The notes under the pieces: model-generated | Told to the model about the DNA's origin: nothing | Database searches by the model: none | The model's input: the letters and a program-made list of their open reading frames with translations, nothing else | Program-made: the position numbers and the translations under genes | Assembly: GCA_036365145.1 (NCBI GenBank) | Contig: JAEOAD010001943.1 | Span: forward strand, 62,001-126,000 | Reading direction: 5' to 3' | DNA length: 64,000 nt | DNA from: Orientallactaga sibirica | Taxonomy: Eukaryota; Chordata; Mammalia; Rodentia; Dipodidae | Part shown: positions 13,342 through 25,330 of the stretch, piece after piece | Layout of the letters: every line of letters starts with the position of its first letter | Position numbering within the stretch: position 1 is the first letter of the stretch

Positions 13342-13882
13342 GATGCACAACTTAGTAGATTGGCCTCATTTCTAAAGTAGTTTGTTTAGAAAACAAACAT
13401 CTTCATTACTGAACACTGTACTATGTGAAATGAGCTAATTCGGTTCTAGGAATCACTTGCTTTCCTACGAAGAAGGTTGAGTGGAGCAAGTTCAAACTTG
13501 CCTAGTTTTTGTAATCTAACAAGATGTACAAGTTAGTGGATTTGCATCATTTCTAAAGTAGTTTCTTTAGAAAACAAACGTCTTCAGTACCCAACACTGT
13601 ACTGCGTGAAATAAGATAATTCGGTTCTAGGAATGAGTTTCCTTCCTACGATGATGGTTGAGTTTAGCAAGTTCAAATTTTCCTTGTTAATGTAATCTAT
13701 AAAGATGTCCAAGTTAGTATAGTCTCCTCATTTCTAAAGTAGTGTCTTTAAAAAACAAACCTTCATTGCCAAACATTATACTGTGTGAAATGAGCTAATT
13801 CGGTTCTAGGAAGCAGTTTACTTTCTACGAAGATGGTTGAGTTTAGCAAGTTCAAACTTTCCTTGTTAATGTAATCTGAAGA
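13342..13882. repeat. Reference B, C', D monomers
   Basis: B 13342-13522 (181 bp), C' 13523-13703 (181), D 13704-13882 (179). The B unit carries a perfect 8-bp inverted repeat with a 3-base loop at 13380-13398. The tail of B reads cctagttttt (usually cctagtttgtg) and is followed by the gatgtacaag head. That tail-head linkage holds almost everywhere in the window. Confidence 0.88.
13380..13398. other. Perfect dyad, B form (8-bp arms, 3-base loop)
   Basis: The sequence gtttgtttagaaaacaaac has arms gtttgttt and aaacaaac around aga. It differs from the F form at one position in each arm, and the two changes are complementary. A' and E monomers have a closely similar gtttgttgagaaaacaaac with 7-bp arms and a 5-base loop. 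Confidence 0.85.
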
Positions 13883-15329
13883 GATGTACAACTTAGTAGA
13901 TTGGCCTCATTTCTAAAGTAGTTTGTTTAGAAAACAAACATCTTCATTACCGAACACTGTACTATGTGAAATGAGCTAGTTCGGTTCTAGGAATCACTTG
14001 CTTTTCTACGAAGAAGATTGAGTGCAGCAAGTTCAAACTTTCCTCGTTTGTGTAATCTAAAAAGATGTACAAGTTAGTGGATTCGCATCATTTCTAAAGT
14101 AGTTTCTTTAGAAAAGAAACATCTTCAGTACCGAACACTGTACTGTGTGAAATAAGTTAATTCGCTTCTAGGAATCAGTTTAATTTCTACGAAGAAGGTT
14201 GAGTGCAGCAAGTACAAACTTTTCTTTTTAATGTAATCTAAAACGATGGCCAAGTAAGTAGAATCGCCTAATTTGTAAAGTAGTTTGTTGAGAAAACAAA
14301 CATCTTCATTGCCGAATATTGTACTGTGTGAAATAAGCTCATTCGGTTCTATGAATCAGTTGCTTTACTACAAAGAAGGTTGAGTGCAGCAAGTTCAAAC
14401 TTTCCTTGTTAATGTAATCTGAAAGATGCACAACTTAGTAGATTGGACTCATTTCTAAAGTAGTTTGCTAAGAAAACAAACATCTTCATTACCGAACACT
14501 GTACTATGTAAAATGAGCTAGTTCGGATCTAGGAATCACTTGCTTTCCAACGAAGAAGGTTGAGTGCAGCAAGTTCAAACTTTCCTAGTTTGTGTAATCT
14601 AACAAGATGTACAAGTTAGTGGATTCGCGTCATTTCTGAAGTGGTTCCTTTAGAAAACAAACATCTTCAGTACTGTACACTGTAATGTGTGAAATAAGTT
14701 AATTCGGATCTTGGAATGAGTTTCTTTTCCACGAAGACGGTTGAGTGCAGCAAGTTCAAACTTTCCTTGTTAATGTAATCTAAAAAGGTGGCTAAGTTAG
14801 TAGATTCGCCTCATTTGTAAAGTAGTTTGTTGAGAAAACAAACATCTTCATTGCCAAACATTGTACTGTGTGAAATAAGCTCATTCAGTTCTAGGAATCA
14901 GTTGCTTCCCTACAAAGAAGGTTTAGTGCAGGAAGTTCAAACTTTCCTCATTAATGTAATCTCTAAAGGTGGCCAAGATAGGAGATTCGCCTCATTTGTA
15001 AATTACGTTGTTGAGAAAAAAAACATCTTCATTACCGAACAATGTACTATGTGAAACGAGCAAGTTCGATTCTAGGAATCACTTGCTTTCCTACGAAGAA
15101 GGTTGAGTGCAGCAAGTTCAAACTTTCCTAGTTTGTGTAATCTAACAAGATGTACAAGTTAGTGGATTCGCGTCATTTCTAAAGTGGTTTCTTTAGAAAA
15201 CAAACATCTTCAGTACTGAAAACTGTACTGTGTGAAATAAGTTAATTCGGTTCTAGGAATCAGTTTCCTTTCTACGAAGATTGTTGAGTGCATCAAGTTC
15301 AAACTTTCCTTGTTAATGTAATCTTAAAA

Positions 15330-15431
15330 GATGGCCAAGTTAGCAGATTCACCTCATTTGTAAAGTAGTTTGTTGAGAAAATTAACATCTTTATTGCCGA
15401 ACATTGTAGAGTGTGAAATGTAATCTAAAAA
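15330..15431. repeat. Truncated A monomer (102 bp)
   Basis: The monomer runs normally to gtgtgaaa and then jumps to tgtaatctaaaaag, losing 79 bp of its right half. The flanking sequences share the three bases aat at the junction, which fits a microhomology deletion. Head and tail of the neighbours are intact. Confidence 0.88.
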
Positions 15432-16151
15432 GATGCACAACTTAGTAGATTGGCCTCATTTCTAAAGTAGTTTGTTTAGAAAACAAACATCTTCATTACC
15501 AAAACTGTACTATGTGTAATAAGCTAGTTCGGTTCTAGGAATCACTTGCTTTCCTACAAAGAAGGTTGAGTGCAGCAAGTTCAAACTTTCCTTGTTAATG
15601 TAATCGGAAAAGATCCACAACTTAGTAGATTGGCCTCATTTCTAAAGTAATTTGTTTAGAAAAGAAACATCTTCAGTACCGAACAATGTACTGTGTGAAA
15701 TAAGTTATTTCGGTTCTAGGAATCAGTTTCCTTTCTACGAAGATGGTTGAGTTTAGCAAGTTTAAACTTTCCTTGTTAATGTAATGTAAAAAGATGTCCA
15801 AGTTAGTAGATTCGCCTCATTTCTAAAGTAGTTTCTTTAGAAAACCAACCTTCATTGCCAATCATTGTACTGTGTGAAATTAGCTCATTCGGTTCTAGGA
15901 ATCAGTTTAATTTCTACGAAGATGGTGGAGTTTAGCAAAATCAAACTTTCTTTGTTAATGTAATCTAAAAAGATGTCCAAGTTAGTAGATTTGCCTCATT
16001 GGTAAAGTAGTTTGTTGAGAAAACAAACATCTTCATTGCCGAACATTGTAGTGTGTGAAAAAAGCTAATTTGGTTCTAGAATTCTTTTGCTTTCCTACAA
16101 AGACGGTTGAGTGGAGCAAGTTCAAACTTTCCTTGTTAATGTAATCTAAAA

Positions 16152-16350
16152 AGATGCACAACGTACTAGATTGGCCTCATTTCTAAAGTAGTTTCTTTCG
16201 AAAAGTAGTTTTTTTAGAAAACAAACATCTTCATTACCGAACACTGTACTATGCGAAATGAGCTATTTCGGTTCTAGGAATCACTTGCTTTCCTACGAAG
16301 AATGTTGAGTGCAGCAAGTTCAAACTTGCCTAGTTTGTGTAATCTAACAA
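16152..16350. repeat. Monomer with an 18-bp internal duplication (199 bp)
   Basis: The dyad region is written twice in slightly different versions, aagtagtttctttcgaa followed by aagtagtttttttagaa, around 16185-16220. The left part looks F-like and the right part B-like (cattaccg, actatgcgaaatgagc). This is better read as a slipped exchange between two classes than as a simple stutter. Confidence 0.8.
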
Positions 16351-17924
16351 GATGTACAAGTTAGTAGATTCGGGTCATTTCTAAAGTAGTTTCTTTAGAA
16401 AACAAACATCTTCAGAACTGAACACTGTACTGTGTGAAATAAGTTAATTCGGTTCTAGGAATCAGTTTCCTTTCTACGAAGATGGTTTAGTTTAGCAAGT
16501 TCAAACTTTCCTAGTTAATCTAATCTAAAAAGATATCCAAGTTAGTAGATTTGCCTCATTGGTAAAGTAGTTTGTTGGGAAAACAAAAATCTTATTGCCA
16601 AACATTGTACCTTGTGAAAAAAGCTAATTCGGATATAGAATTCAGTTGCTTTCCTACAAAGACGGTTGAGTGCAGCAAGTTCAAACATTCCTTGTTAATG
16701 TAATCTAAAAAGATGAACAACTTAGTGGATTCGCCTCATTTGTTAAGTAATTTCTTTAGAAAAGAAACATCTTCAGTACCGAACACTGTACTGTATGAAA
16801 TAAGTTAATTCGCTTCTAGGAATCAGTTTAATTTCTACGAAGATGGCTGAGTGCAGCAAGTTCAAACTTTCCTTGTTAATATAATCTAAAATGATGGCCA
16901 AGTTAGAAGATTCGCCTCATTTGTAAAGTACTTTGTTGAGAAAACAAACATCTTCATTGCCGAACATTGTACTGTGTGAAATAAGCTCATTCGGTTCTAG
17001 GAATCAGTTGCTTTCCTACAAAGAAGGTTCAGTGCTGCAAGTTCAAACTTTCCTTGTTAATGTAATCTGAAAAGATGCACAACTTAGTAGATTGGCCTCA
17101 TTTCTAAAGTAGTTTGTTTAGAAAACAAACATCTTCATTACCGAACACTGTACTATGTGAAATAAGCTGGTTCGGTTCTAGGAATCACTTGCTTTCCTAC
17201 GAAGAAGGTTGAGTGCAGTAAGTTCAAACTGTCCTAGTTTGTGTAATCTCACAAGATGTACAAGTTAGTGGATTCGAGTCATTTTTAATGTGGTTCCTTT
17301 TGAAAACAAACATCTTCAGTATTGAACACTGTACTGTGTGAAATAAGTTAATTCGGTTCTAGGAATCAGTTTCGTTTCCACGAAGATGGTTGAGTGCACC
17401 AAGTTTAAACTTTCGTTGTTAATGTAATCTTAAAAGATGGACAAGTTAGCAGATTCACCTCATTTGTAAAGTAGTTTGTTGAGAAAATTAACATCTTCAT
17501 TGCGGAACATTGTAGTGTGTGAAATAAGCTCATTTGGTTCTAGGAACCACTTGCTTTCCTACAAAGAAGGTTGAGTGCAGCAAGGTCAAACTTTCCTTGT
17601 TAATGTAATCTGAAAATATGCACAACTTAGTAGATTGGGCTCATTTCTAAAGTAGTTTCTTTAGAAAAGAAACATCTTCAGTACCGAACAATGTACTGTT
17701 TGAAATAAGTTAATTCGAGTCTAGGAATCAGTTTGATTTCTACGAAGATTGTTGAGTGCAGCAAGTTCAAACTTTCCTTGTTAATGTAATCTAAAAACAT
17801 AGCCAAGTTAGGACATTGACCTCATTTGTAAAGTAGTTTGTTGAGAAAATTAACATCCTCATTTCCGAACATTGTACTGGGTGAAATAAGCTCATTCGGT
17901 TCTAGGAATCACTTGCTTTCCTAC

Positions 17925-20900
17925 GAAGAAGTTTGAGTGCGACAGGTTCAAACTTTCCTTGTTAATATAATCTAAAAAGATGGCCAAGTTACCAGATTCA
18001 CCTCATTTGTAAAGTAGTTTCTTGAGAAAATTAAAATCTTTATTGCTGAACGTTGTACTGTGTGAAATAAGCTCATTCGGTTCTAGGAATCACATCCTTA
18101 CCTACAAAGAAGTTTGATTGCAGCAAGTTCAAACTTTCCTTGTTAGTATAATCTAAAAAGATGGCCAAGTTAGATGATTCGCCTCATTTGTAAAGTAGTT
18201 TGTTTAGAAAACAAACATCTTCATTAACAAACACTGTACCTTGTGAAATAAGCTAGTTCGGTTCTAGGAATCACTTGCTTTCCTACGAAGAAGGTTGAAT
18301 GCAGCAAGTTCAAACTTTCCTAGTTTGTGTAATCGAACAAAATGTACAAGATAGTGGATTCGCGTCATTTTTAAATTAGTTTCTTTAGAAAACAAACATC
18401 TTCAGTACCGAACACTGTACGGTGTGAAATAAGTTAATTCGGTTCTAGGAATCAGTTTAATTTCTACGAATAAGGTTGAGTGCAGCAAGTTGAAACTTTT
18501 CTAGTTTGTGTAATCTAAAAATATGTACAAGTTAGTTGATTCGAGTCATTTCTAAAGTGGTTCCTTTAGAAAACAAATATCTTCAGTACTAAACACTGTA
18601 CTGTGTGAAATATGTTAATTCGGTTCTAGGAATCAGTTTCCTTTCCGCGATAATGGTTGAGTGCAGCAAGTTCAAACTTTCCTTCTTAATGTATTCTAAA
18701 AAGATGGCCAAGTTAGCAGATTCACCTCATTAGTAAAGTAGTTTGTTGAGAAAATTAACATCTTCATTTCCGAACACTGTATTGTGTGAAATAAGCTCAT
18801 TCTGTTCTAGGAATCACTTGCTTTCCTACAAAGAAGGTTGAGTGCAGCAAGTTGAAACTTTCCTTGTTAATGTAATCTAAAAAGATGCACAACTTGGTAG
18901 ATTGGCCTCATTTCTAAAGTACTTTCGTTTGAAAAGAAACATCTTCAGTACCGAACACTGTACTGTGTGAAATAAATTAATTCGCTTCTAGGAATCAGTT
19001 TAATTTCTACGAACAGGGTTGAGTGCAGCAAGTTCAAGCTTTCCGTGTTAATGTAATCTAAAAAGATGGCCAAGTTAGTAGATTAGCCTCATTTGTAGAG
19101 TAGTTTGAGGAGAAAACAAACATCTTCATTGACAAACATTGTACTGTGTGAAATAAGCTCATTCGGTTCTAGGAATCAGTTGCTTTCCTACAAAGAAAGT
19201 TGAGTGGAGCAAGTTCAAACTTTCCTTGTTAATGTTATCTAAAAGGATGGCCAAGTAAGTAGAATCGCCTAATTTGTAAAGTAGTTTGTTGAGAAAACAA
19301 ACATCTTTTCGAATATTGTACTGTGTGAAATAAATTGTGAATCAGTTGCTTTACTAAAAGAGGTTGAGTGCAGCAAGTTCAAACTTTCCTTGTTAATGTA
19401 ATCTAAAAAGATGCACAACCTCATTTCTAAAGTAGTTTGTTTAGAAAACAAACATCTTCATTACTGAACACTGTACTATGTGAAATGAGCTAGTTCGGTT
19501 CTAGGAATCACTTGTTTTCCTACGAAGAAGGTTGAGTGCAGCAACTTCAAACTTTCCTAGTTTGTGTAATCTATCAAGATGTACAAGTTAGTGGATTCGC
19601 TTCATTTCTAAAGTGGTTCCTTTTCAAACGAAATATCTTCAGTTGTGAACACTGTACTATGTGAAATAAGTTAATTCGGTTCTAGGAATCAGTTTCCTTT
19701 CTATGAATATGGTTGAGTTTAGCAAGTTCAAACTTTCCTTTTTAATGTACTCTAAAAAGATGTCCAAGTTAGTAGATTCGCCTCATTTATAAAAGTAGTT
19801 TCTTTAGAAAACAAACCTTCATTGCCCAACGTTGTACTGCGTGAAGTGAACTAATTCGATTCTAGGAATCAGTTTACTTTCTAGGAAGATGGTTGAGTTT
19901 AGCAAGTTCAAACTTTCCTTGTTAATGTAATCTAAAAAGATGTCCATGTTGGTAGATTTGCCTCATTAGTAAAGTAGTTTGTTGAGAAAACAAACATCTT
20001 CATTGCCGAACATTATACTTTGTGAAAAAAGCTAATTTGGTTCTAGAATTCCATTGCTTTCCTACAAAGAAGGTTGAGTGCAGCAAGTTCAAACTTTCCT
20101 TGTTAATGTAATCTAAAAAGATGCACAACTTAGTAGATTGGCCTCATTTCTAAATAGTTTCTTTAGAAAAGAAACATCTTCAGTACCGAACACTGTACTG
20201 TGTGAAATAAGTTAATTCGCTTCTAGGAATCAGTTTAATTTCTACGAAGAAGGTTGAGTGCAGCAAGTTCAAACTTTCCTAGTTTGTGTCATCTAACAAG
20301 ATGTACAAGTTAGTGGATTTGCGTCGTTTCTAAAGTGGTTTCTTTAGAAAACAAACATCTTCAGTACTGAACACTGTACTGTGTGAAATAAGTTAATTGG
20401 GTTCTAGGAATCAGTTTCCTTTCTACGAAGAAGGTTGAGTGCAGCAAGTTCAAACTTTCCTTGTTAATGTAATCGACAAATATGGCCAAGTTAGCAGATT
20501 CACCTCATTTGTAAAGTAGTTTGTTGAGAAAACAAATATCTTCATTGCCGAACATTGTGCTGTGTGAAAAAAGCTAATTTAGTTCTAGAACTCAGTTGCT
20601 TTCCTACTAAGACGGTTGAGTGCAGCAAGTTCAAACTTTCCTTGTTAATGTAATGTAAAAAGATGCACAACGTAGTAGATTGGCCTCATTTCTAAAGTAG
20701 TTTCTTTAGAAAAGAAACATTTTCAGTACCGAACAATGTACTGTGTGAAATAAGTTAATTCGCTTCTAGTAATCAGTTTAATTTCTACGAAGAAGGTTGA
20801 GTGCAGCAAGTTCAAACTTTCCTGGTTAATGTAATCTAAAAAGATGGCCACGTTGGAAGATTCACCTCATTTGTAATGTACTTTGTTGAGAAAACAAACA

Positions 20901-23100
20901 TCTTCATTGCCGAACATTGTACTGTGTGAAAAAATCCCATTCTGTTCTAGTAATCAGTTGCTTTCCTACAAAGAAGGTTGAGTGCAGCAAGTTCAACCTT
21001 TCCTTGTTAATGTAACCTAAAAAGATGCACAACTGAGTAGATTTTCCTCATTTCTAAAGTAGTTTGTTTAGAAAACAAACATCTTCACTACCGAACACTG
21101 TACTATGTGAAATAAGCTAGTTCGGTCCAAGGAATCACTTGCTTTCCCACGAAGAAGGTTGAATGCAGCAAGTTCAAACTTGCCTAGTTTGTGTAATCTA
21201 CCAAGATATACAAGTTAGTGGATTCGCGTCATTTCTAAATTAGTTTCTTTAGAAAACAAACATCTTCAGTACCGAACACTGTACTGTGTGAAATAAGTTA
21301 ATTCGAATCTAGGAACCAGTTTCCTTTCTACGAAGATGGTTGAGATTATCAAGTTCAAACGTTCCTTGTTAATGTAATCTAAAAAGATGTCCAAGTTAGT
21401 AGATTCGCCTCATTTCTAAAGTAGTTTCTTTAGAAAACAAACCTTCATTCCCAACATTGTACTGTGTGAAATGAGCTAATTCGGTTCTAGGAATCAGTTT
21501 ACTTTCTATGAAGATGGTTGCGTTTAGCAAGTTCAAACTTTCCTTGTTAATGTAATCTAAAAAGATGTCCAAGTTAGTAGATTTGCCTCATTGGTAAAGT
21601 ACTTTGTTGAGAAAACCAACATCTTCATTGCCGAACATTGTACTGTGTGAAAAAAGCTAATTTAGTTCTAGAATTCTGTTGCTTTCCTACAAAGAAGGTT
21701 GAGTGCAGCCAGTTCAAACTTTCCTTGTTAATGTAATCTAAAAAGATGCACAAGGTAGTAGATTGGCCTCATTTCTAAAGTAGTTTCTTTAGAAAAGAAA
21801 CATCTTCAGAACCGAACACTGTACTGTGTGAAATAAGTTAATTGGCTTCTAGGAATAAGTTTAATTTCTACGAAGAAGGTTGAGTGCAGCAAGTTCATAT
21901 TTTCCTAGTTTGTGTAATCTAACAAGATGTATAAGTTAGTGGATTCGCCTCATTTCTAACGTCGTTCCTTTAGAAAAGAAACATCTTCAGTACCAAACAC
22001 TGTACTGTGTGAAATAAGTTAATTCGCTTTCTAGGAATCAGTTTAATTTCTACGAAGATGGTTGAATTTAGCAAGTTCAAACTTTCCTTGTTAATGTAAT
22101 CTAAAAAGATGTCCAAGTTAGTAGATTTTCCTCATTGGTAAAGTATTTCGTTGAGAAAACAAACATCTTCATTGCTGAACATTGTAATGTGTGAAAAAAG
22201 CTCATTCGGTTCTAGAATGCAGTTGCTTTCCTACAAAGACGGGTGAGTGCAGCAAGTTCAAACATTCCTTGTTAATGTAATCTAAAAAGATGTCCAAGTT
22301 AGTAGATTTGCCTCATTGGTAAAGTAGTTCGTTAGGAAAACAAACATCTTCAATGTCGAACATTGTACTGTGAAAAAAGCTAATTTAGTTCTAGAATTCA
22401 TTTGCTTTCCTACAAAGATGGTTGAGTGCAGCAAGTTCAAACTTTCCTTGATAATGTAATCTACAAAGGTGCACAACGTAGAAGATTGGCCTCATTTCTA
22501 AAGTAGTTTCTTTAGAAAAGAAACATCTTCAGTACCGAACACTGTACTGTGTGAAATAAGTTAATTCACTTCTAGGAATCAGTTCAATTTCTACAAAGAA
22601 GGTTGAGTGCAGCAAGTTCAAACTTTCCTAGTTTGTGGAATCTAACAAGATGTACAAGTCAGTGCATTCGCCTCATTTCTAAAGTAGTTTCTTTAGAAAA
22701 GAAACATCTTCAGTACTGAACACTGAACTGTGTGAAATAAGTTAATTCGGTTCTAGAAATCAGTTTAATTTCTACAAAGATGGTTGAGTGCAGCAAGTTC
22801 AAACTTTCCTTGTTAATGTAATCTAAAAAAGATGGCCAAGTTAGTAGAGTGCCTCATTTGTAAAATAGTTTGTTGAGAAAATTAACATCTTCATTGCCCG
22901 AACATTGTACTGTGTGAAAAAAGCTAATTCGGTTCTAGAATTCAGTTGCTTTCCTACAAAAAAGGTTGAGAGCAGCCAGTTCAAACTTTCCTTGTTAATG
23001 TAATCTAAAAGATGCACATGTTAGTAGATTGGCCTCATTTCTAAAGTAGTTTCTTTAGAAAAGAAACATCTTCAGTACCGAACACTGTACTGTGTGAAAT
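17925..23100. repeat. Array segment: mixed classes, with C'-D-E-F-F2 at 21205-22107
   Basis: Mostly full-length monomers. C' 21205-21385, D 21386-21563 (178 bp, one further base lost), E 21564-21744, F 21745-21925, F2 21926-22107 (182 bp, an extra t), then two E monomers in a row from 22108. The second E (from about 22289) has tgtactgtgaaaa with gt lost. No gene is seen. Confidence 0.83.
19246..19577. repeat. Two adjacent monomers with clustered small deletions (164 and 168 bp)
   Basis: In 19246-19409 the sequence lacks bases at three places: aacatctttt replaces aacatcttcattgcc, ataaattgtgaatc replaces the longer aagctcattcggttc stretch, and actaaaagagg is shortened. In 19410-19577 the head gatgcacaac runs straight into ctcatttc, a 13-bp loss. 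The first monomer shares the rare head words caagtaagtagaatcgcc with the unit near 14245, so the pre-deletion form is known. Confidence 0.83.
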
Positions 23101-25330
23101 AAGGTAATACGTTGCTAGGAATCAGTTTAATTTCTACAAAGAAGGTTGAGTGCAGCAAGTTCAAACTTTCTTAGTTTGTGTAATCTAACAAGATGTACAA
23201 GTTACTGGATTCACGTCATTTCTTAATTAGTTTCTTTAGAAAACAAACATCTTCAGTACCGAACACTGTACTGTGTGAAATAAGTTAATTCGGTTCTAGA
23301 ATTCAGTTGCTTTCCTACAAAGAAGGTTGAGTGCAGCAAGTTCAGACTTTCCTTGTTAATGTAATATAAAAAGATGCACAAGTCATTTAGTAGATTGGCC
23401 TCATTTCTAAAGAAGTTTCTTTAGAAAAGAAACATCTTCAGTACCGAACACTGTACTGTGTGAAATAAGTTAATTCGGTTCTAGGAATCAGTTTAATTTC
23501 TCCGAAGAAGGTTGAGTGCAGCAAGTTCAAACGTTCCTAGTTTGTGTAATCTAACAAGATGTACAAGTTAGTGCATTCGCCTCATTTCTAAAGTAGTTTC
23601 TTTAGAAAAGAAACATCTTCAGTACCGTACACTGAACTGTGTGAAATAAGGTAATTCGGTTCTAGGAATCAGTTTAATTTCTACGAAGAAGGTTGAGTGC
23701 AGCAAGTTCAAACTTTCCTTGTTAATGTAATCTAAAAAGATGCACAACTTAGTAGATTGGCCTCATTTCTAAAGTAGTTTGTTTACAAAAGAAACATCTT
23801 CATTACTGAACACTATACTATTTGAAATATGCTAGTTCGGTTCTAGGAATCACTTCCTTTCCTACGAAGAAGGTTGAGCGCAGCAAGTTCAAACTTTCCT
23901 AGTTTGTGTAATCTAACAATATTTACAAGTTATGGATTCGCGTCGTTTCTAAAGTGGTTTCTTTACAAAACAAACGTCTTCAGTACCGAACACTGTACTG
24001 TGTGATATAAGTTAATTCGGTTCTAGGAAACAGTTTTCTTTCAAAGAAGATGGTTGAGTGCAGCAAGTTGAAACTTTCCTTGTTAATGTACTCTAAAAAG
24101 ATGGCCAAGTTAGCAGAGTCACCTCATTTGTAAAACAGTTTGTTGAGAAAATTAACATCTTTATTGCCGAACATTGTACTGTGTGAAATAAGCTCATTCG
24201 GTTCTAGGAATCACTTGCTTTCCTACAAAGAAGGTTGAGTGCAGCAAGTTGAAACTTTCCTTGTTAATGTAATCTAAAAAGATGCACAACCTAGTAATTT
24301 GGCGTCATTGCTAAAGTAGTTTCTTTAGAAAAGAAACATCTTCAGTACCGAACACTGTACAGTGTGAAATAACTTAATTCGCTTCTAGGAATCAGTTTAA
24401 TTTCTACGAAGAAGGTTGAGTGCAGCAAGTTCAAACTTTCCTAGTTTTTGTAATCTAAAAAGATGTACAAGTTAGTGCATTCGCCTATTTTTAAGTAGTT
24501 CCTGTAGAAAAGAAACATCTTCAGTACCAACACTGTACTGTGTGAAATAAGTTAATTCGGTTCTATGAATCAGTTTCCTTTCTAAGAAGATGGTTGAGTT
24601 TAGCAAGTTCAAACTTTCCTTGTTAATGTATTCTAAAAGATGTCCAAGTTAGTAGATTCGCCTCATTTCTAAAGTAGTTTCTTTAGAAAACAAACCTTCA
24701 TTGCCTAACTTTGTACTGCCATGTGAAATGAGCTAATTCGGTTCTAGGAATCAGTTGACTTTCTACGAAGATGGTTGAGTTTAGCAAGTTCAAACTTTCC
24801 TTGTTAATGTAATCTAAAAGATGCACAACTTAGTAGATTGGCCTCATTTCTAAAGTAGTTTCTTTAGAAAGAAACATCTTCAGTACCATAACACTGTACT
24901 GTATGAAATAAGTTAATTCGCTTCTAGGAATCAGTTTAATTTCTCTGAAGAAGGTTCACTGCAGCAAGTTCAAACTTTCCTTGTTAATGTAATCTAAAAA
25001 GATGGCCAAGTTAGAAGATTCGCCTCATTTGTAAAGTACTTTGTTGAGAAAACAAACATCTTCATACCAAACATTGTACTGTGTGAAATAAGTTCATTCG
25101 ATTCTAGGAATCAGTTGTTTTCCTATAAAGAAGGTTGAGTGCAGCAAGTTCACACTTTCCTTGTTAATGTAATCTAAAAAGATTGCCAAGTTAATAGATT
25201 TTCCTCATTTGTAAAGTATTTTGTTGAGAAAACAAACATCTTCATTGCTGAACATTGTAATGTGTGAAATAAGCTCATTCGGTTCTAGAATCAGTTGCTT
25301 TCAATAAAAAGGCGGGTTGAGTGCAGCAAG
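23100..25330. repeat. 4.4-4.5 kb mega-repeat, copy 1 (partly degraded)
   Basis: First of a series of copies of a 24-25-monomer unit. Rare words in order: ggtaatacgttgctagg (23103), gttactgg (23201), ttggcgtcattgc, gtgcattcgcctat (24475), gattgccaagttaatag (25181). Copy 2 lies 4,365-4,372 bp downstream. This copy has several small hybrid insertions that copies 2 and 3 mostly lack, and it becomes mosaic after about 25.3 kb. Confidence 0.88.

Larger units (their letters stand above)
12800..17925. repeat. Long-range duplicated block, left copy
   Basis: A run of rare variants recurs in the same order near 49210-53610. Matching words include ctgaagagatg (13876 and 50313), agtacaaact with acgatggcc (14211 and 50648), aaattacgttg/aaattatgttg (about 15000 and 50895), gtttaaac with aatgtaatgtaaaaag (15760 and 51192), gatggtggag, ggttccttttg (17293 and 52982) and aacatcctcatttccg (about 17852 and 53541). 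The offset steps from 36,437 to 35,895 (a difference of 542 bp, three monomers), then 35,432, then 35,689. The copies have therefore gained and lost whole and partial monomers since they split. Confidence 0.8.

Noticed and set aside
14827..15054. Plus-strand open frame of 75 codons
   Set aside because: It lies wholly inside satellite monomers, is interrupted in neighbouring copies, and the translation shows no recognisable domain.
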